Assembly: GCA_036501665.1 (NCBI GenBank)
Contig: DASXZW010000063.1
Location: 62,001-126,000, forward strand
DNA length: 64,000 nucleotides
Source: DATAUD01 sp036501665
GTDB taxonomy: Bacteria > Verrucomicrobiota > Verrucomicrobiia > Limisphaerales > Palsa-1400
Reading direction: 5' to 3'
The notes under the pieces are model-generated. The model was given only the letters and a program-made list of their open reading frames with translations, had not been told where the DNA came from and did no database searches. A program made the position numbers and the translations under genes. Shown here in pieces: positions 49,758-58,457 of this stretch; position 1 is the first letter of the stretch, and the number at the start of each line of letters is the position of its first letter.

Positions 49758-52700
49758 TTAAAGCGGCTGGACGCCGATGGTTCCGTTCAAACTCGCGAGG
49801 TAGTCTGGCGATTTGACGCGATGATAGGTATCCCACGCGGTTTCTAATTTTTGCGCAATTCCGAGGCGTTTCGCTTCTTCGACGTAATTCTTTTTCTTGA
49901 GGAAGTTTTCCAGATAAGTGGCATGATTGCGCCACAGTTGCAGGTCGTGGCGCTGCTTTGCTGCGAGACGCGCAGCGTACCAATCGCTGCCCACCACATT
50001 TTCGCGCGTGAAAAGCGACCGAATGCCCGGGTCCGTTGCATCGCGTCCTTCAAAATGTCCGTGCGCCATGATGTGCAGCAACGCCTTGAGCGGCGGGCAG
50101 GCCATTTCGATGCTGCCATCAGCAAAATAATTTTGGGCGACGCGTTGATGCGTTTCGACAATGTTATTCATGCCGTCGGCAAATATGGCCAGGTCCTGCT
50201 TCTCCGGCCGCATCATTTCCTCCGGGAAAACGGCGTGAGGGTAATTGAACACCCGCCCAAAGAAAGTGCGGGTAAAGCTGGAGGTCATCCGGTAACCGAG
50301 ACGGCTGGAGAGGATTTTTTTTCCGTTGAATTCGATGTCCTCGCATTTCTCGAAATATCCGTTCTCGATGAGGAACGCGGGATCCCGTTCCGATGGCGCC
50401 ATGCGACACCAAACTTCCGGTATCAGCAAACTGACATCGTGATCGACCCGCACATTCGGCCCGATGTATCCAGCGGACGAGACGAAGACGTTGTCGCCAG
50501 TGACCGCGTAGGAAACCAGCGCCGCGTTCAAGTCAATAATAGGGGGCAGGGCATTGAACGGCCCCTTGGTCAACGCGCCTTCGGACCCTGCGCCTGTGGT
50601 TGAAGGAGATTTGCCCGTCATGCTCGAAATAAATTCCATGAACAACTCAGGCAATTCCATGTAATGAATCGGATTGAACACCGCGAGCGACCGGATTCCC
50701 GCCGCGGCGTCCGGCGGATTGTTCCGGCGTCCTGGAACAACAAGATTGACAGGCGTGTAAAGCGGCGCAGTGAGCGGCATTCGACGCTGCAGCCGGGTCG
50801 CCATTTCGGCGGCATAGGCGTCCTTCGCATTGACAAGGTCGGGACGCTTCTGAAGGTAGCGCGGATTTTTGGTCGGCTTCCCATCGACGATTCTCGGATG
50901 CGCCGAGGAGGCGAAGTAGCGCAAGCCGCGATTGCCGTGGGCCGCTTCCGAAATCAAATGCTTCATTGGCTCGCTGTAAGTGTCGAATCCAATGGAGTCC
51001 TCGACCAACTCGCACGCCGTGTCCGGCGTCAGAGGCTGAAAATTTGAAAGAAAGTTTCCCGGCTCGGACAAATCCTTTTCCGTCTGCTTGTCGTAACCGC
51101 GATGGATGGCATCGTCAGGACGCTGAAACAGGCGTTGCTCGGTGTTGAAGACAAATTTAACCGACGGGTTTGTGTAATCCGCATTCAGATTACTCAAGGC
51201 GGTGACAGGCACGACAACCGATGCAGTAATGTCGTCCTCCATCTGCAATTTGGCGGCGGGATGAAAATCCTTTCGCAACCCAAAAACACGCCATGCGCCG
51301 TCGGCTTCGTAACCGACGCGCAGGAAGTTTGACATGAGCTTGCGACCTTCAAACTTCAACTCGTTGCCCGGCGTCCCGTTGATGACATCGACGCTAAAAT
51401 GATCGCGCCAATTCTCTTTCCACGACGGCTTATGAAACCGCTTCACGACGAAGAGCAGTTCGACAAGGTATTGCGGAATGGCCGCGAGCGAGCGATTGAA
51501 TTCGTCGGAGTAATCGCCCTCCGACGGTGTAAACAATTTGATGACAGACCCCAGCGAACGTTCCGGGCTGAGAATGGAACGCTTGTCCTTGCCGTTTTTT
51601 GCCGGATCGGAAAATCGATTCGAATAATCCCGCGCCAGCAATTCTTCCAGCGAATCGAAATCCCGTTTGAAATCCGCCGTGAACACCGCGCCGTGAATAA
51701 TCGCGTCTGCGATGGACTTGGAGATTTCCGATTTGCCGCCGCCGGAGACGGTGCTCGGCTTGTGGCAGAGCGTCGGTTCCGAGACGGTCCCGACCAACCG
51801 CCAGGCCCTCTCGGGCGATGGTTTCTCAACGCGCACCCGATAGCCGGATGGGCGAATATAAGTTCTGCCGGCGACCAGCTTGATGCACTGCTTGCCGCTC
51901 TTGCCCGCCCAGGAAACGATTTGTTTGCGCAGATCAAAATGCACGTCGCGCGGCACGTAAAGGATGTCGGGATATTTCTTGTCGATCGCGTAGCCTTCGG
52001 GCTGCAAATCCATTGCATCCCCCGCGAGCTCCACCATTTCCTCAAAGGAATGACCGCGGTAGCGCACATGTTTGTCGGCGTCAAATTCCTCGCCCAAATC
52101 AAAACTGGGATAGACCAATGCGCCGCCGGCGTGTTCCTCCTCGCAAAGCCCATGAAGGTTCGCGGAATAGCTGATATGCGTTTTGACTTCCTTCTTGCAG
52201 TAACCGAAATAATTGTCCGCAATGACCGTGACAATGACGCCCCGTTCGTTCCGCGCAGTAATTTTGAATGCGCCGCCGTCGTTGTAACATTCGTTTTCGT
52301 TTTTCCAGCACATTCCGTCCCGGCGCTGCCGTTCCGTGGCTTCTGCCCATTGCGGGAGTCCGAGAGATTTCTTGGTCGCGCGAATGAGGTGCGGCGCAAG
52401 AATGACGCAGCCGGTATGTCCCGTCCAATGTTCGACATCCAGGCCCGCGTCGTTTTCCGGCAGGAACGGATCGCCTGCGTTTCCAAAAATCGACTCTACA
52501 AAATCCAGGTTGCTAACAAGGTTTCCCGGCGCAAAAAAGCGCACTTCCATCGACTTTTGCGGCGTGAAACCAACGACTTCAGGACACACAACCGGTCGAA
52601 GCAGCAATGAAACAAAGCATTCGGCCTGCGCTTCCTGAGTCGAGGTAAACGGCAGCCGCATCAATTCCGGCGGCGGGGTGAAAGCCAGATTCAGCAATCG

Positions 52701-53201
52701 AGCGAAAACGATTTTCGGCACGGCCTTTTTGTCGTCGGGAATCGGCAGGCCTCCTTCGGTGACGTGAAAAACGCCTTCGGTCGTGCGGCGGTCCTTGGCG
52801 GGATTGTGCAAAACTCCCTGCGCCACCCGATAGGAACTGACGATGTCCGAGGAAAAATCATCGCGGTCGGGAGGCAGCGACAACTGCCGCGCCAGACCCG
52901 CGCTGTCGAGAACAAATGTCCTCGCAGGCCAGCGAATCGCAACGCTCGTGCCGTAAAGATATTCCCGAAGGAAATGATCGATTCGCCAGTCGGCGGGGCA
53001 AAGGTAATCGGCCAGCAGCCGCATCGTCTCCTTCTGCCGGGAGAACATTGGCGCGGCCAGACCGGGGAGCGCGCTGGCGGTGCCGTTGCCAAAAACCGGG
53101 CAGCCGGTCATGGCCAGCCGCATATTAATGCTTTCGATGAGAGTTGAATCCGGGCGTCCGTCCGCCGCAGTCAGGGTGGGAGAGTTAGTGTCCGACATCA
53201 T
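49758..53201 (-). CDS. Candidate pyrophosphate-type PEP carboxykinase
   Basis: The 1147-residue protein has no signal peptide. It carries a P-loop-like motif SGGGKSEISKS (Lys490) preceded by EPTLCHKPSTV. Its length of about 130 kDa is that of the PPi-dependent PEP carboxykinases known from Entamoeba and Propionibacterium. Those share only active-site residues with the ATP/GTP enzymes and are often left as hypothetical proteins. The reaction would be PEP + CO2 + phosphate to oxaloacetate + PPi, or the reverse. The assignment is by recall of family size and motifs, not by alignment. The protein is otherwise an unannotated large enzyme-like gene without repeats. The neighbours are unrelated. Confidence 0.6.
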   Translation of the reverse strand: MMSDTNSPTLTAADGRPDSTLIESINMRLAMTGCPVFGNGTASALPGLAAPMFSRQKETMRLLADYLCPADWRIDHFLREYLYGTSVAIRWPARTFVLDSAGLARQLSLPPDRDDFSSDIVSSYRVAQGVLHNPAKDRRTTEGVFHVTEGGLPIPDDKKAVPKIVFARLLNLAFTPPPELMRLPFTSTQEAQAECFVSLLLRPVVCPEVVGFTPQKSMEVRFFAPGNLVSNLDFVESIFGNAGDPFLPENDAGLDVEHWTGHTGCVILAPHLIRATKKSLGLPQWAEATERQRRDGMCWKNENECYNDGGAFKITARNERGVIVTVIADNYFGYCKKEVKTHISYSANLHGLCEEEHAGGALVYPSFDLGEEFDADKHVRYRGHSFEEMVELAGDAMDLQPEGYAIDKKYPDILYVPRDVHFDLRKQIVSWAGKSGKQCIKLVAGRTYIRPSGYRVRVEKPSPERAWRLVGTVSEPTLCHKPSTVSGGGKSEISKSIADAIIHGAVFTADFKRDFDSLEELLARDYSNRFSDPAKNGKDKRSILSPERSLGSVIKLFTPSEGDYSDEFNRSLAAIPQYLVELLFVVKRFHKPSWKENWRDHFSVDVINGTPGNELKFEGRKLMSNFLRVGYEADGAWRVFGLRKDFHPAAKLQMEDDITASVVVPVTALSNLNADYTNPSVKFVFNTEQRLFQRPDDAIHRGYDKQTEKDLSEPGNFLSNFQPLTPDTACELVEDSIGFDTYSEPMKHLISEAAHGNRGLRYFASSAHPRIVDGKPTKNPRYLQKRPDLVNAKDAYAAEMATRLQRRMPLTAPLYTPVNLVVPGRRNNPPDAAAGIRSLAVFNPIHYMELPELFMEFISSMTGKSPSTTGAGSEGALTKGPFNALPPIIDLNAALVSYAVTGDNVFVSSAGYIGPNVRVDHDVSLLIPEVWCRMAPSERDPAFLIENGYFEKCEDIEFNGKKILSSRLGYRMTSSFTRTFFGRVFNYPHAVFPEEMMRPEKQDLAIFADGMNNIVETHQRVAQNYFADGSIEMACPPLKALLHIMAHGHFEGRDATDPGIRSLFTRENVVGSDWYAARLAAKQRHDLQLWRNHATYLENFLKKKNYVEEAKRLGIAQKLETAWDTYHRVKSPDYLASLNGTIGVQPL

Positions 53202-53250
53202 GTCGGGAGAGAAGTATGGAGAAAATCACTTACGGATGTCACGTTTTTAT

Positions 53251-54536
53251 TTAAGAAGTCGCAAGGCGAGTAAGCAAAAAGCAATTTGGATCAAGCTTTC
53301 GCGCCAGTGAATTATAACATTCGCTTTCGGACTCGAAACCTCGCTGCTTTGCTGCGAGAGCCAGGCAAAAAGCGTTGATCGCTTTGCTTTCGTTTTCAGT
53401 GTTTCCCTTCAGTGCCTGCTTCAACAACGCAACACCTTCGTCGTATTGTCCCAGCCCAGCCAGCACCATTCCGCGAGTTCCTTTAAATGGAGCAAGGGTA
53501 GGCATACTTTCAAGGGCTTGGCGCGAATAGTCGTCAGCCTCCGGCAGCAACTCTGGCCTATCCAGAATCACATCCACAAACGCGATATTGTTCAGAACGA
53601 TTGGCATCATCTTTGAGTCTTTTGGCAAATCGACCAGCACATCGCGCAAATGTCGCGTGCGGCATCGAACTTGGCCTCGCTTATTGATAGAGATGCTGAA
53701 AACAAGCGCAACCGTTCATGCCGAGGATATTCGCGAAGCCCCTGGGCAATCCATTCCTGCGCTTTCGCAAAATTTCTTTGCTTGCGGCACTCGTCCGCTT
53801 CCAAATTATAAAAGAAAAAACCCGTCTCGGAAATTTTTTGACGATTCAAACGCCAAGTGCGCCAGAGCAACAGCATATCGTTCGGAGATTTTCCTTTATC
53901 CGAAGTGAATTCGTAAGGCCAAAGACTATAAGCCAGCAAAACTACATTGGAGAGTAGAACGACGCCGATGGGCTTTATCCCCGCAAACAACCCCGAATCG
54001 AAGTAGCTGTCCACCCACAGGAATTTGCAAGCGATCAGCACTATCAGCGCGTCTGCCACCGGGCCACCAAGAATGAACACGGACTCCTTAAGCCGATAAC
54101 CAGCAAGATGCCTTGGATAACCCTGCACACGTCCACCAAAAAGGAAGGAGCGAAACCGCCACCTCACACCGGCCCATCTGAATTCCAGAATGGTCGCGCC
54201 GCTTCCAATTTCAACGTAAAAAATCCGAACTCCAACAATCGCACCAGCTAAAGCGTGTCCTGCTTCGTGGAAAATCGTTCCTGCCAAATAAACAACCAAC
54301 AGGAGCCAAATATTTAAGAGCAATGCGCCAAGCGTGAGCTGCGGAAATGCCAGAAGAAGCGTCAGCCCAATTAACCCCTCAGCAACCAATCCCACAAGCA
54401 CCGTCTTAAGCACAGCATCATCTTTTACGTAAAAGCAGGAGGGACAAAGGGAAAGTGCTCGCGCGTTAAATGTCTGACGCTCGACGTGAAAAAACTGCTC
54501 GTTCTCCGATTCAACGTCGCAGCGGTTGCATTTCAT
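53251..54536 (-). pseudogene. M50-type membrane protease with TPR tail, frameshifted
   Basis: The ATG at 54536 opens a frame with an N-terminal C-x-x-C zinc-ribbon-like unit (CNRCDVES ... CPSCFY), membrane helices and a metalloprotease motif FHEAGHALAG. A GGPVADALI follows, as in M50/site-2 proteases. The frame ends at 53607 in CWSICQKTQR. A second frame (53649-53251) continues the same TPR-like tail (VLVDLPKDSKMMPIVLNNIAFVDV ... LDPNCFLL). Joining them needs a single base near 53650. The gene is therefore either recently broken or carries a sequencing error. Intact, it would have about 428 residues. Confidence 0.8.
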
Positions 54537-54589
54537 GGGAGCACTGTAGCAAAAAGCCACTCATGCGCCTAGCTCGCGCTGATCGCATC

Positions 54590-55507
54590 TTATTTCGTCA
54601 TCGCTGGCCGCGGACGCGGTTTGTGAAACGCAAAAATGTCGGTCTGATGCCTCACGCGCGCGGGATCGCCGTGCAAACCGGCCGGATCGAGCACCGCATG
54701 GCCGGGTTCCACGGTAGCCTTGCCTGTTTTTATTTCGCAGACGAGATCCCCAACGTTCTGGAGAATTCGCGTCGGCTGATAAACATAATCGCCCACCGCT
54801 TCATACTGAGTCGATCCGCTGAGCACCAAAAAGGAAGGCATGCCGGCCTCAAACGCCCCGCGAATGTCCGTCTCCATCGTGTCGCCGATCATCACAACTT
54901 GTTGCGGCGGCGTCAGGGCCAGCGCGTTCAAACGAAGCTTGGCCTGGTGAAACATGAAACCGTTCGGCTTGCCGAGATGGTAGGCGCGCCGCCCGGTGCT
55001 CGCTTCGAGAAATGCCGCAGTCGCTCCCGCGCCCGGGCGCGTTTTGTCGTTTGACACCGGGCACCAATTATCAGGATTTGTGGCGACCAACCGCGCGCCG
55101 CGCTCAATGCATTCGTGCGCCTTGGCCAATTTTTCCATCGTCGGAGTTCCCTCGCCAATAACGACGTAATGAGGCCGGATCGTGTCGTTGGGAATCTTCC
55201 GCTCATTAAGCGCCGCCAGCAATCCGCCTTCGCCCAGGGCAAAAACCGTGCAAGTGGGGTCCGCGGCGCAAAGGAAATCTGCCGTGTTCAACGCGGATGT
55301 ATAAAAGTGGCGGCGGTTCAAGCCGTGAATTCCGAGGTGTCCCATGCGCACGACAAGATCGTCCGGCGTCGGGGCGGAATTATTTGTCAAGAATATGAAC
55401 GGGGTGCTGGCCGCCACAAGCGCCTGCACAAACTCGGCGGCGCCCGGAATCAAATGATTTTCCCTATATATGACTCCATCCATGTCAATCAGGTAACCTG
55501 TTTTCAT
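54590..55507 (-). CDS. HAD-IIA family phosphatase (NagD-like)
   Basis: The 305-residue protein has HAD motif I DMDGVIY with Asp9, motif II FLTNNSAPTP, a motif III Lys region and motif IV IGDTMETDIRGAFEAGM. The cap domain is of the IIA type (VFALGEGGLLAAL ... VVIGEGTPTMEKLAKA). Family members dephosphorylate sugar phosphates, nucleotides or phosphoglycolate. The C-terminal LSGSTQYEAVGDYVYQPTRILQNVGDL is typical. The specific substrate cannot be read. Confidence 0.9.
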   Translation of the reverse strand: MKTGYLIDMDGVIYRENHLIPGAAEFVQALVAASTPFIFLTNNSAPTPDDLVVRMGHLGIHGLNRRHFYTSALNTADFLCAADPTCTVFALGEGGLLAALNERKIPNDTIRPHYVVIGEGTPTMEKLAKAHECIERGARLVATNPDNWCPVSNDKTRPGAGATAAFLEASTGRRAYHLGKPNGFMFHQAKLRLNALALTPPQQVVMIGDTMETDIRGAFEAGMPSFLVLSGSTQYEAVGDYVYQPTRILQNVGDLVCEIKTGKATVEPGHAVLDPAGLHGDPARVRHQTDIFAFHKPRPRPAMTK

Positions 55508-55692
55508 AATCGAGCCTTTCGTTAAAAATAGTTCTCCGGTGTTCCAATTTTTGGGAAAAAAACCGCCGAAGAATCGCCGCCGGGTAAGGGCAGCTACGTG
55601 GACAATACATCACACCGCCCCAATAGCGAGAAATAAATTCGCCCGCTGCGAAACGAATCGGTGAAATTTTTTGAGTCGCGTTGACCGCTCTT

Positions 55693-55748
55693 TGGCAATG
55701 CAAAGGCGACCAGCGCGTCGCCCTGCGGTTCTTTAGAGACACGCGAAG
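55693..55748 (-). pseudogene. Remnant of the 3' end of a PQQ dehydrogenase gene
   Basis: The minus strand here encodes RVSKEPQGDALVAFALP, nearly the same as the end of the intact PQQ dehydrogenase (HVSEEPQSDALVAFALP) at 56484. The DNA matches at roughly five of six positions over about 55 nt. No other part of the gene is present. The remnant and the intact 3' end flank the two small genes at 55753-56332 as direct repeats. Confidence 0.7.
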
Positions 55749-55752
55749 CCGT

Positions 55753-55986
55753 TCACGCCCCCACTTTTTCGATCAAGCCGACGAGGGCCGAGCCGGAAAC
55801 TGAAGGAGTCTCCGACAAGCGGGTGAGGGTCAAATCGTACTTTGCAAGGATTTGGGCCACCTTGCTTTCCTGCAATCCAGTCTGTCGAGCAATCCCGCTC
55901 ATCGTGCGCCAAGTGTAATCAGGACGATCCAGCGCCATGAACACCTTGATCTCATCGGGATCGGTCACTGTTTCCTGCCATTGCAT
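55753..55986 (-). CDS. Small winged-helix-like protein
   Basis: The 77-residue protein (VFMALDRPDYTWRTMSGIARQTGLQESKVAQILAKYDLTLTR) has a winged-helix pattern with the recognition helix TGLQESKVAQILAKY. It lies 4 nt after the membrane-protein gene at 55991 and is probably co-transcribed with it. Small proteins of this kind (often beginning with a conserved Asp-x-x-E-I-x-x-F-M-A-L) are seen as partners of small membrane proteins in this phylum. Its DNA target or other partner is unknown. Confidence 0.65.
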   Translation of the reverse strand: MQWQETVTDPDEIKVFMALDRPDYTWRTMSGIARQTGLQESKVAQILAKYDLTLTRLSETPSVSGSALVGLIEKVGA

Positions 55987-55990
55987 TGCT

Positions 55991-56332
55991 TTATTGTCCG
56001 GGATTTTCGGGAATTTGCAAGCTTTCGGGTTTCACATTCTTGAAAATCAGGTCCTCAATCTGGTCTCTCAAAGCAGATGGGTCGAGTTCTGGAGGCAAAT
56101 ACTGTTCCTTCTCGAAAAGCAAACTTTCAGGCTTGAGCCAGACAAACAAGGTGACGAGGATGACGACTCCAATGAATATGCCGATCATCCACAAGAAACC
56201 GGTCCAAATGCGTTCATCCGAAAGTCTTGAGCATGTCAGAACCAGCGCAAGTGTTGACTCAAGAATTAAAAGTGTGAGGACGTAAAATCCGAGAGGTGTT
56301 GTCACCTGTCGCAATATTTTCGCGCGGCTCAT
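55991..56332 (-). CDS. Small two-helix membrane protein
   Basis: The ATG at 56332 (MSRAKILRQVTTPLGFYVL) is preferred over an upstream frame start at 56410. The protein has 113 residues and two membrane helices (YVLTLLILESTLALVLTCS and GFLWMIGIFIGVVILVTLFVWL), followed by a cytoplasmic tail (FEKEQYLPPELDPSALRDQIEDLIF). It precedes the winged-helix gene by 4 nt. The pair looks like a small membrane-linked regulatory unit. No function is recognised. Confidence 0.65.
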   Translation of the reverse strand: MSRAKILRQVTTPLGFYVLTLLILESTLALVLTCSRLSDERIWTGFLWMIGIFIGVVILVTLFVWLKPESLLFEKEQYLPPELDPSALRDQIEDLIFKNVKPESLQIPENPGQ

Positions 56333-56483
56333 CGGCAGTTTTTTCTTGCGAGGTGTTTTGCTCGATGGTTCCACTGCCGTCAAACATACTGCGCGCGCCA
56401 AACGGGGCAATAGTTTTGTTGAATGCCGTTGCGCAGATGAAATTCACAGCAGTCGGGCGTCGCCCTTTATGCGGAAGGAAAAG

Positions 56484-58430
56484 CTATCTGGGCAATGCAA
56501 AGGCAACCAGCGCATCGCTCTGCGGTTCCTCGGAGACATGCGAATGCCCGCCGGCGGCGATCACGAGAAATTGTCGGCCATTGTCGCGTGTCATGTAAGT
56601 CATCGGAGTGGCCGCGCCGCTGGCGGGAAGAGGCGATTTCCAGAGTTCCTTGCCCGTCTCGACGTCGAACGCGCGGATGAACGAGTCCACTGTTCCAGCG
56701 ATGAAAACCAATCCTCCAGCGGTGACAATGGGGCCGCCCAAACTAATTGCACCGGTGGGCACTCCGCTATGCGCGCCGCCGAAGTCTTGCATTGAACCGA
56801 GAGGAACCTGCCATCGGATAGTGCCATTGGCCAGGTCCACGGACGTGAGCATACCCCACGGCGGCGGCGAGCACGGAAGATGGGATGGCTCTTGAAGAAA
56901 GTTGCGGAAAAGCCCATAGGGAGCGCCGGTTTGTTCCGTGTATGCGCCGTCTTCCGTTGGGTGACGCGCCGAATTCTCATATTCCGCGCGGGGAACCAGC
57001 GTGACCTTGGCAGCGATGTTATTGACATTTACCAGCAGCAAATTGCGCTGCGGATCAAACGCGGAGCCGCTCCAATTCATCCCGCCGACGTTCCCAGGGA
57101 TGACCAGAGTGCCGCCCAAGCTGGGAGGAGTAAAAATCCCTTCGTTCCGCAGCGCTTGCAGGCGTTTTTTGCACGCTTCGCATTCAGCGGCGCTGACGCC
57201 CCATGCCGCGTCGGCGGAAAGTTTTTGTGGCACAAGGGCAGGCGGCGCCAACGGAAACGGCTGCGTTGCCGACGTTACTTCGCCGGGCACATCACTTTGC
57301 GGCACCGGTCGTTCTTCAATGGGAAAAAATGGTTGACCGGTGTCGCGGTTGAGGACGTAGAGAAATCCCGTCTTGTTTCCCTGAATGACAACCGGAACGT
57401 CGCGCCCATTCCGCTTCAAGGTGGCCAGCAGCGGCGGCGATGCGCTGTCGTAATCCCACAAATCGTGATGCACAAGCTGGAATCCCCACGCGACTTCTCC
57501 CGTTTCAGCGCGCAAAGCGACAATTGAGTTCGCCCATTTATTGTCACCCGGACGCAGTCCGCCGTAATAATCCGGGCTGGCGCTGCCGGTGGGAACGAAA
57601 ATCAAATGCCGCTCAAGATCAACCGCCATGATTGTCCACGCGTTGCCCGCGCCAGTCCGCCAATTTTTTGCGGGAGGCTTGGCATTGGGCGGGATCGGCT
57701 CCCAACTCCACCGCAATTTGCCCGATCGTACATCAAACGCCCGCACAACTCCGCTCGGCATATCGACCCTCGAATTGTCATCAATCGACGAACCAACCAC
57801 AACGAGGTCGTCAATGATAGTCGGAGGCGAGGTCATATGATACTGGCCAGGAATGTAGCGGGCGACATTTCTAAGGCTCACCTGACCGTCAACACCAAAA
57901 TCGGAACAGGGAGCGCCGGTCGCCGCATCCACGGCGACCAAACGGGCATCAAGCGTCGCTTCAAAAACGCGGCGGTGAATCGAGCCGGCGCTTTTCGTCG
58001 CGCCGGGAGCAGGCCAAATCGCGACGCCGCGATTGATCAGCCCGTCGCCGTAATTCCACGTCAATTCTGTTTTCGGATCGAAAGCCCATCGCTGCGCGCC
58101 CGTTTCGGGATCCAGCGCGATGATGCGGTTGAACGGCGTCGTCAAATACAACGTTCCGTCGATCAAAAGCGGCGTGGTTTCAAAGCCGCTCCGCTTCATT
58201 TTGCCTCGGCCATCGGAGATGTCGCCGGTATGAAAAGTCCAGGCGACTTTGAGTTGCGTCACGTTTTCACGATTGATCTGCGTCAACGGCGAATAACGCA
58301 TTCCTCCGCCGTCGTGCCCGTAATACGGCCAGTCGTCAGCCTTCGAATTGGCGGCGGCGGTTGCTCCGGATATGGCCAGGGCAAAGAAAGCGACCCAAAT
58401 GCTGAGGCTTTTGGGAACGCGCTTCATCAC
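56484..58430 (-). CDS. PQQ-dependent dehydrogenase (quinoprotein)
   Basis: The 648-residue protein has a signal peptide (cleavage near ATAAA). It is an eight-bladed quinoprotein propeller of the membrane glucose/alcohol dehydrogenase type (DWPYYGHDGGGMRYSPLTQI, LTWNYGDGLINRGVAIWP, GVVRAFDVRSGKLRWSWEPI, WGFQLVHHDLWDYDSASPP, GGLVFIAGTVDSFIRAFDVETGKELW). A CEACKKRLQ insertion is seen, but no cytochrome c motif. It oxidises a sugar or alcohol in the periplasm with electrons to the quinone pool. It is the last gene of a minus-strand run with three Gfo/Idh/MocA genes, so a sugar-related substrate is likely. Confidence 0.88.
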   Translation of the reverse strand: MMKRVPKSLSIWVAFFALAISGATAAANSKADDWPYYGHDGGGMRYSPLTQINRENVTQLKVAWTFHTGDISDGRGKMKRSGFETTPLLIDGTLYLTTPFNRIIALDPETGAQRWAFDPKTELTWNYGDGLINRGVAIWPAPGATKSAGSIHRRVFEATLDARLVAVDAATGAPCSDFGVDGQVSLRNVARYIPGQYHMTSPPTIIDDLVVVGSSIDDNSRVDMPSGVVRAFDVRSGKLRWSWEPIPPNAKPPAKNWRTGAGNAWTIMAVDLERHLIFVPTGSASPDYYGGLRPGDNKWANSIVALRAETGEVAWGFQLVHHDLWDYDSASPPLLATLKRNGRDVPVVIQGNKTGFLYVLNRDTGQPFFPIEERPVPQSDVPGEVTSATQPFPLAPPALVPQKLSADAAWGVSAAECEACKKRLQALRNEGIFTPPSLGGTLVIPGNVGGMNWSGSAFDPQRNLLLVNVNNIAAKVTLVPRAEYENSARHPTEDGAYTEQTGAPYGLFRNFLQEPSHLPCSPPPWGMLTSVDLANGTIRWQVPLGSMQDFGGAHSGVPTGAISLGGPIVTAGGLVFIAGTVDSFIRAFDVETGKELWKSPLPASGAATPMTYMTRDNGRQFLVIAAGGHSHVSEEPQSDALVAFALPR

Positions 58431-58457
58431 GACCCTGGCTATAACTTCATTAACGTC

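Noticed and set aside
51399..52610. 403-codon plus-strand frame
   Set aside because: Antisense to the candidate PPi-PEPCK, with no recognisable motif.
55485..55742. 85-codon minus-strand frame
   Set aside because: It crosses the PQQ dehydrogenase remnant in a different frame from the one that shows similarity. Not a gene.
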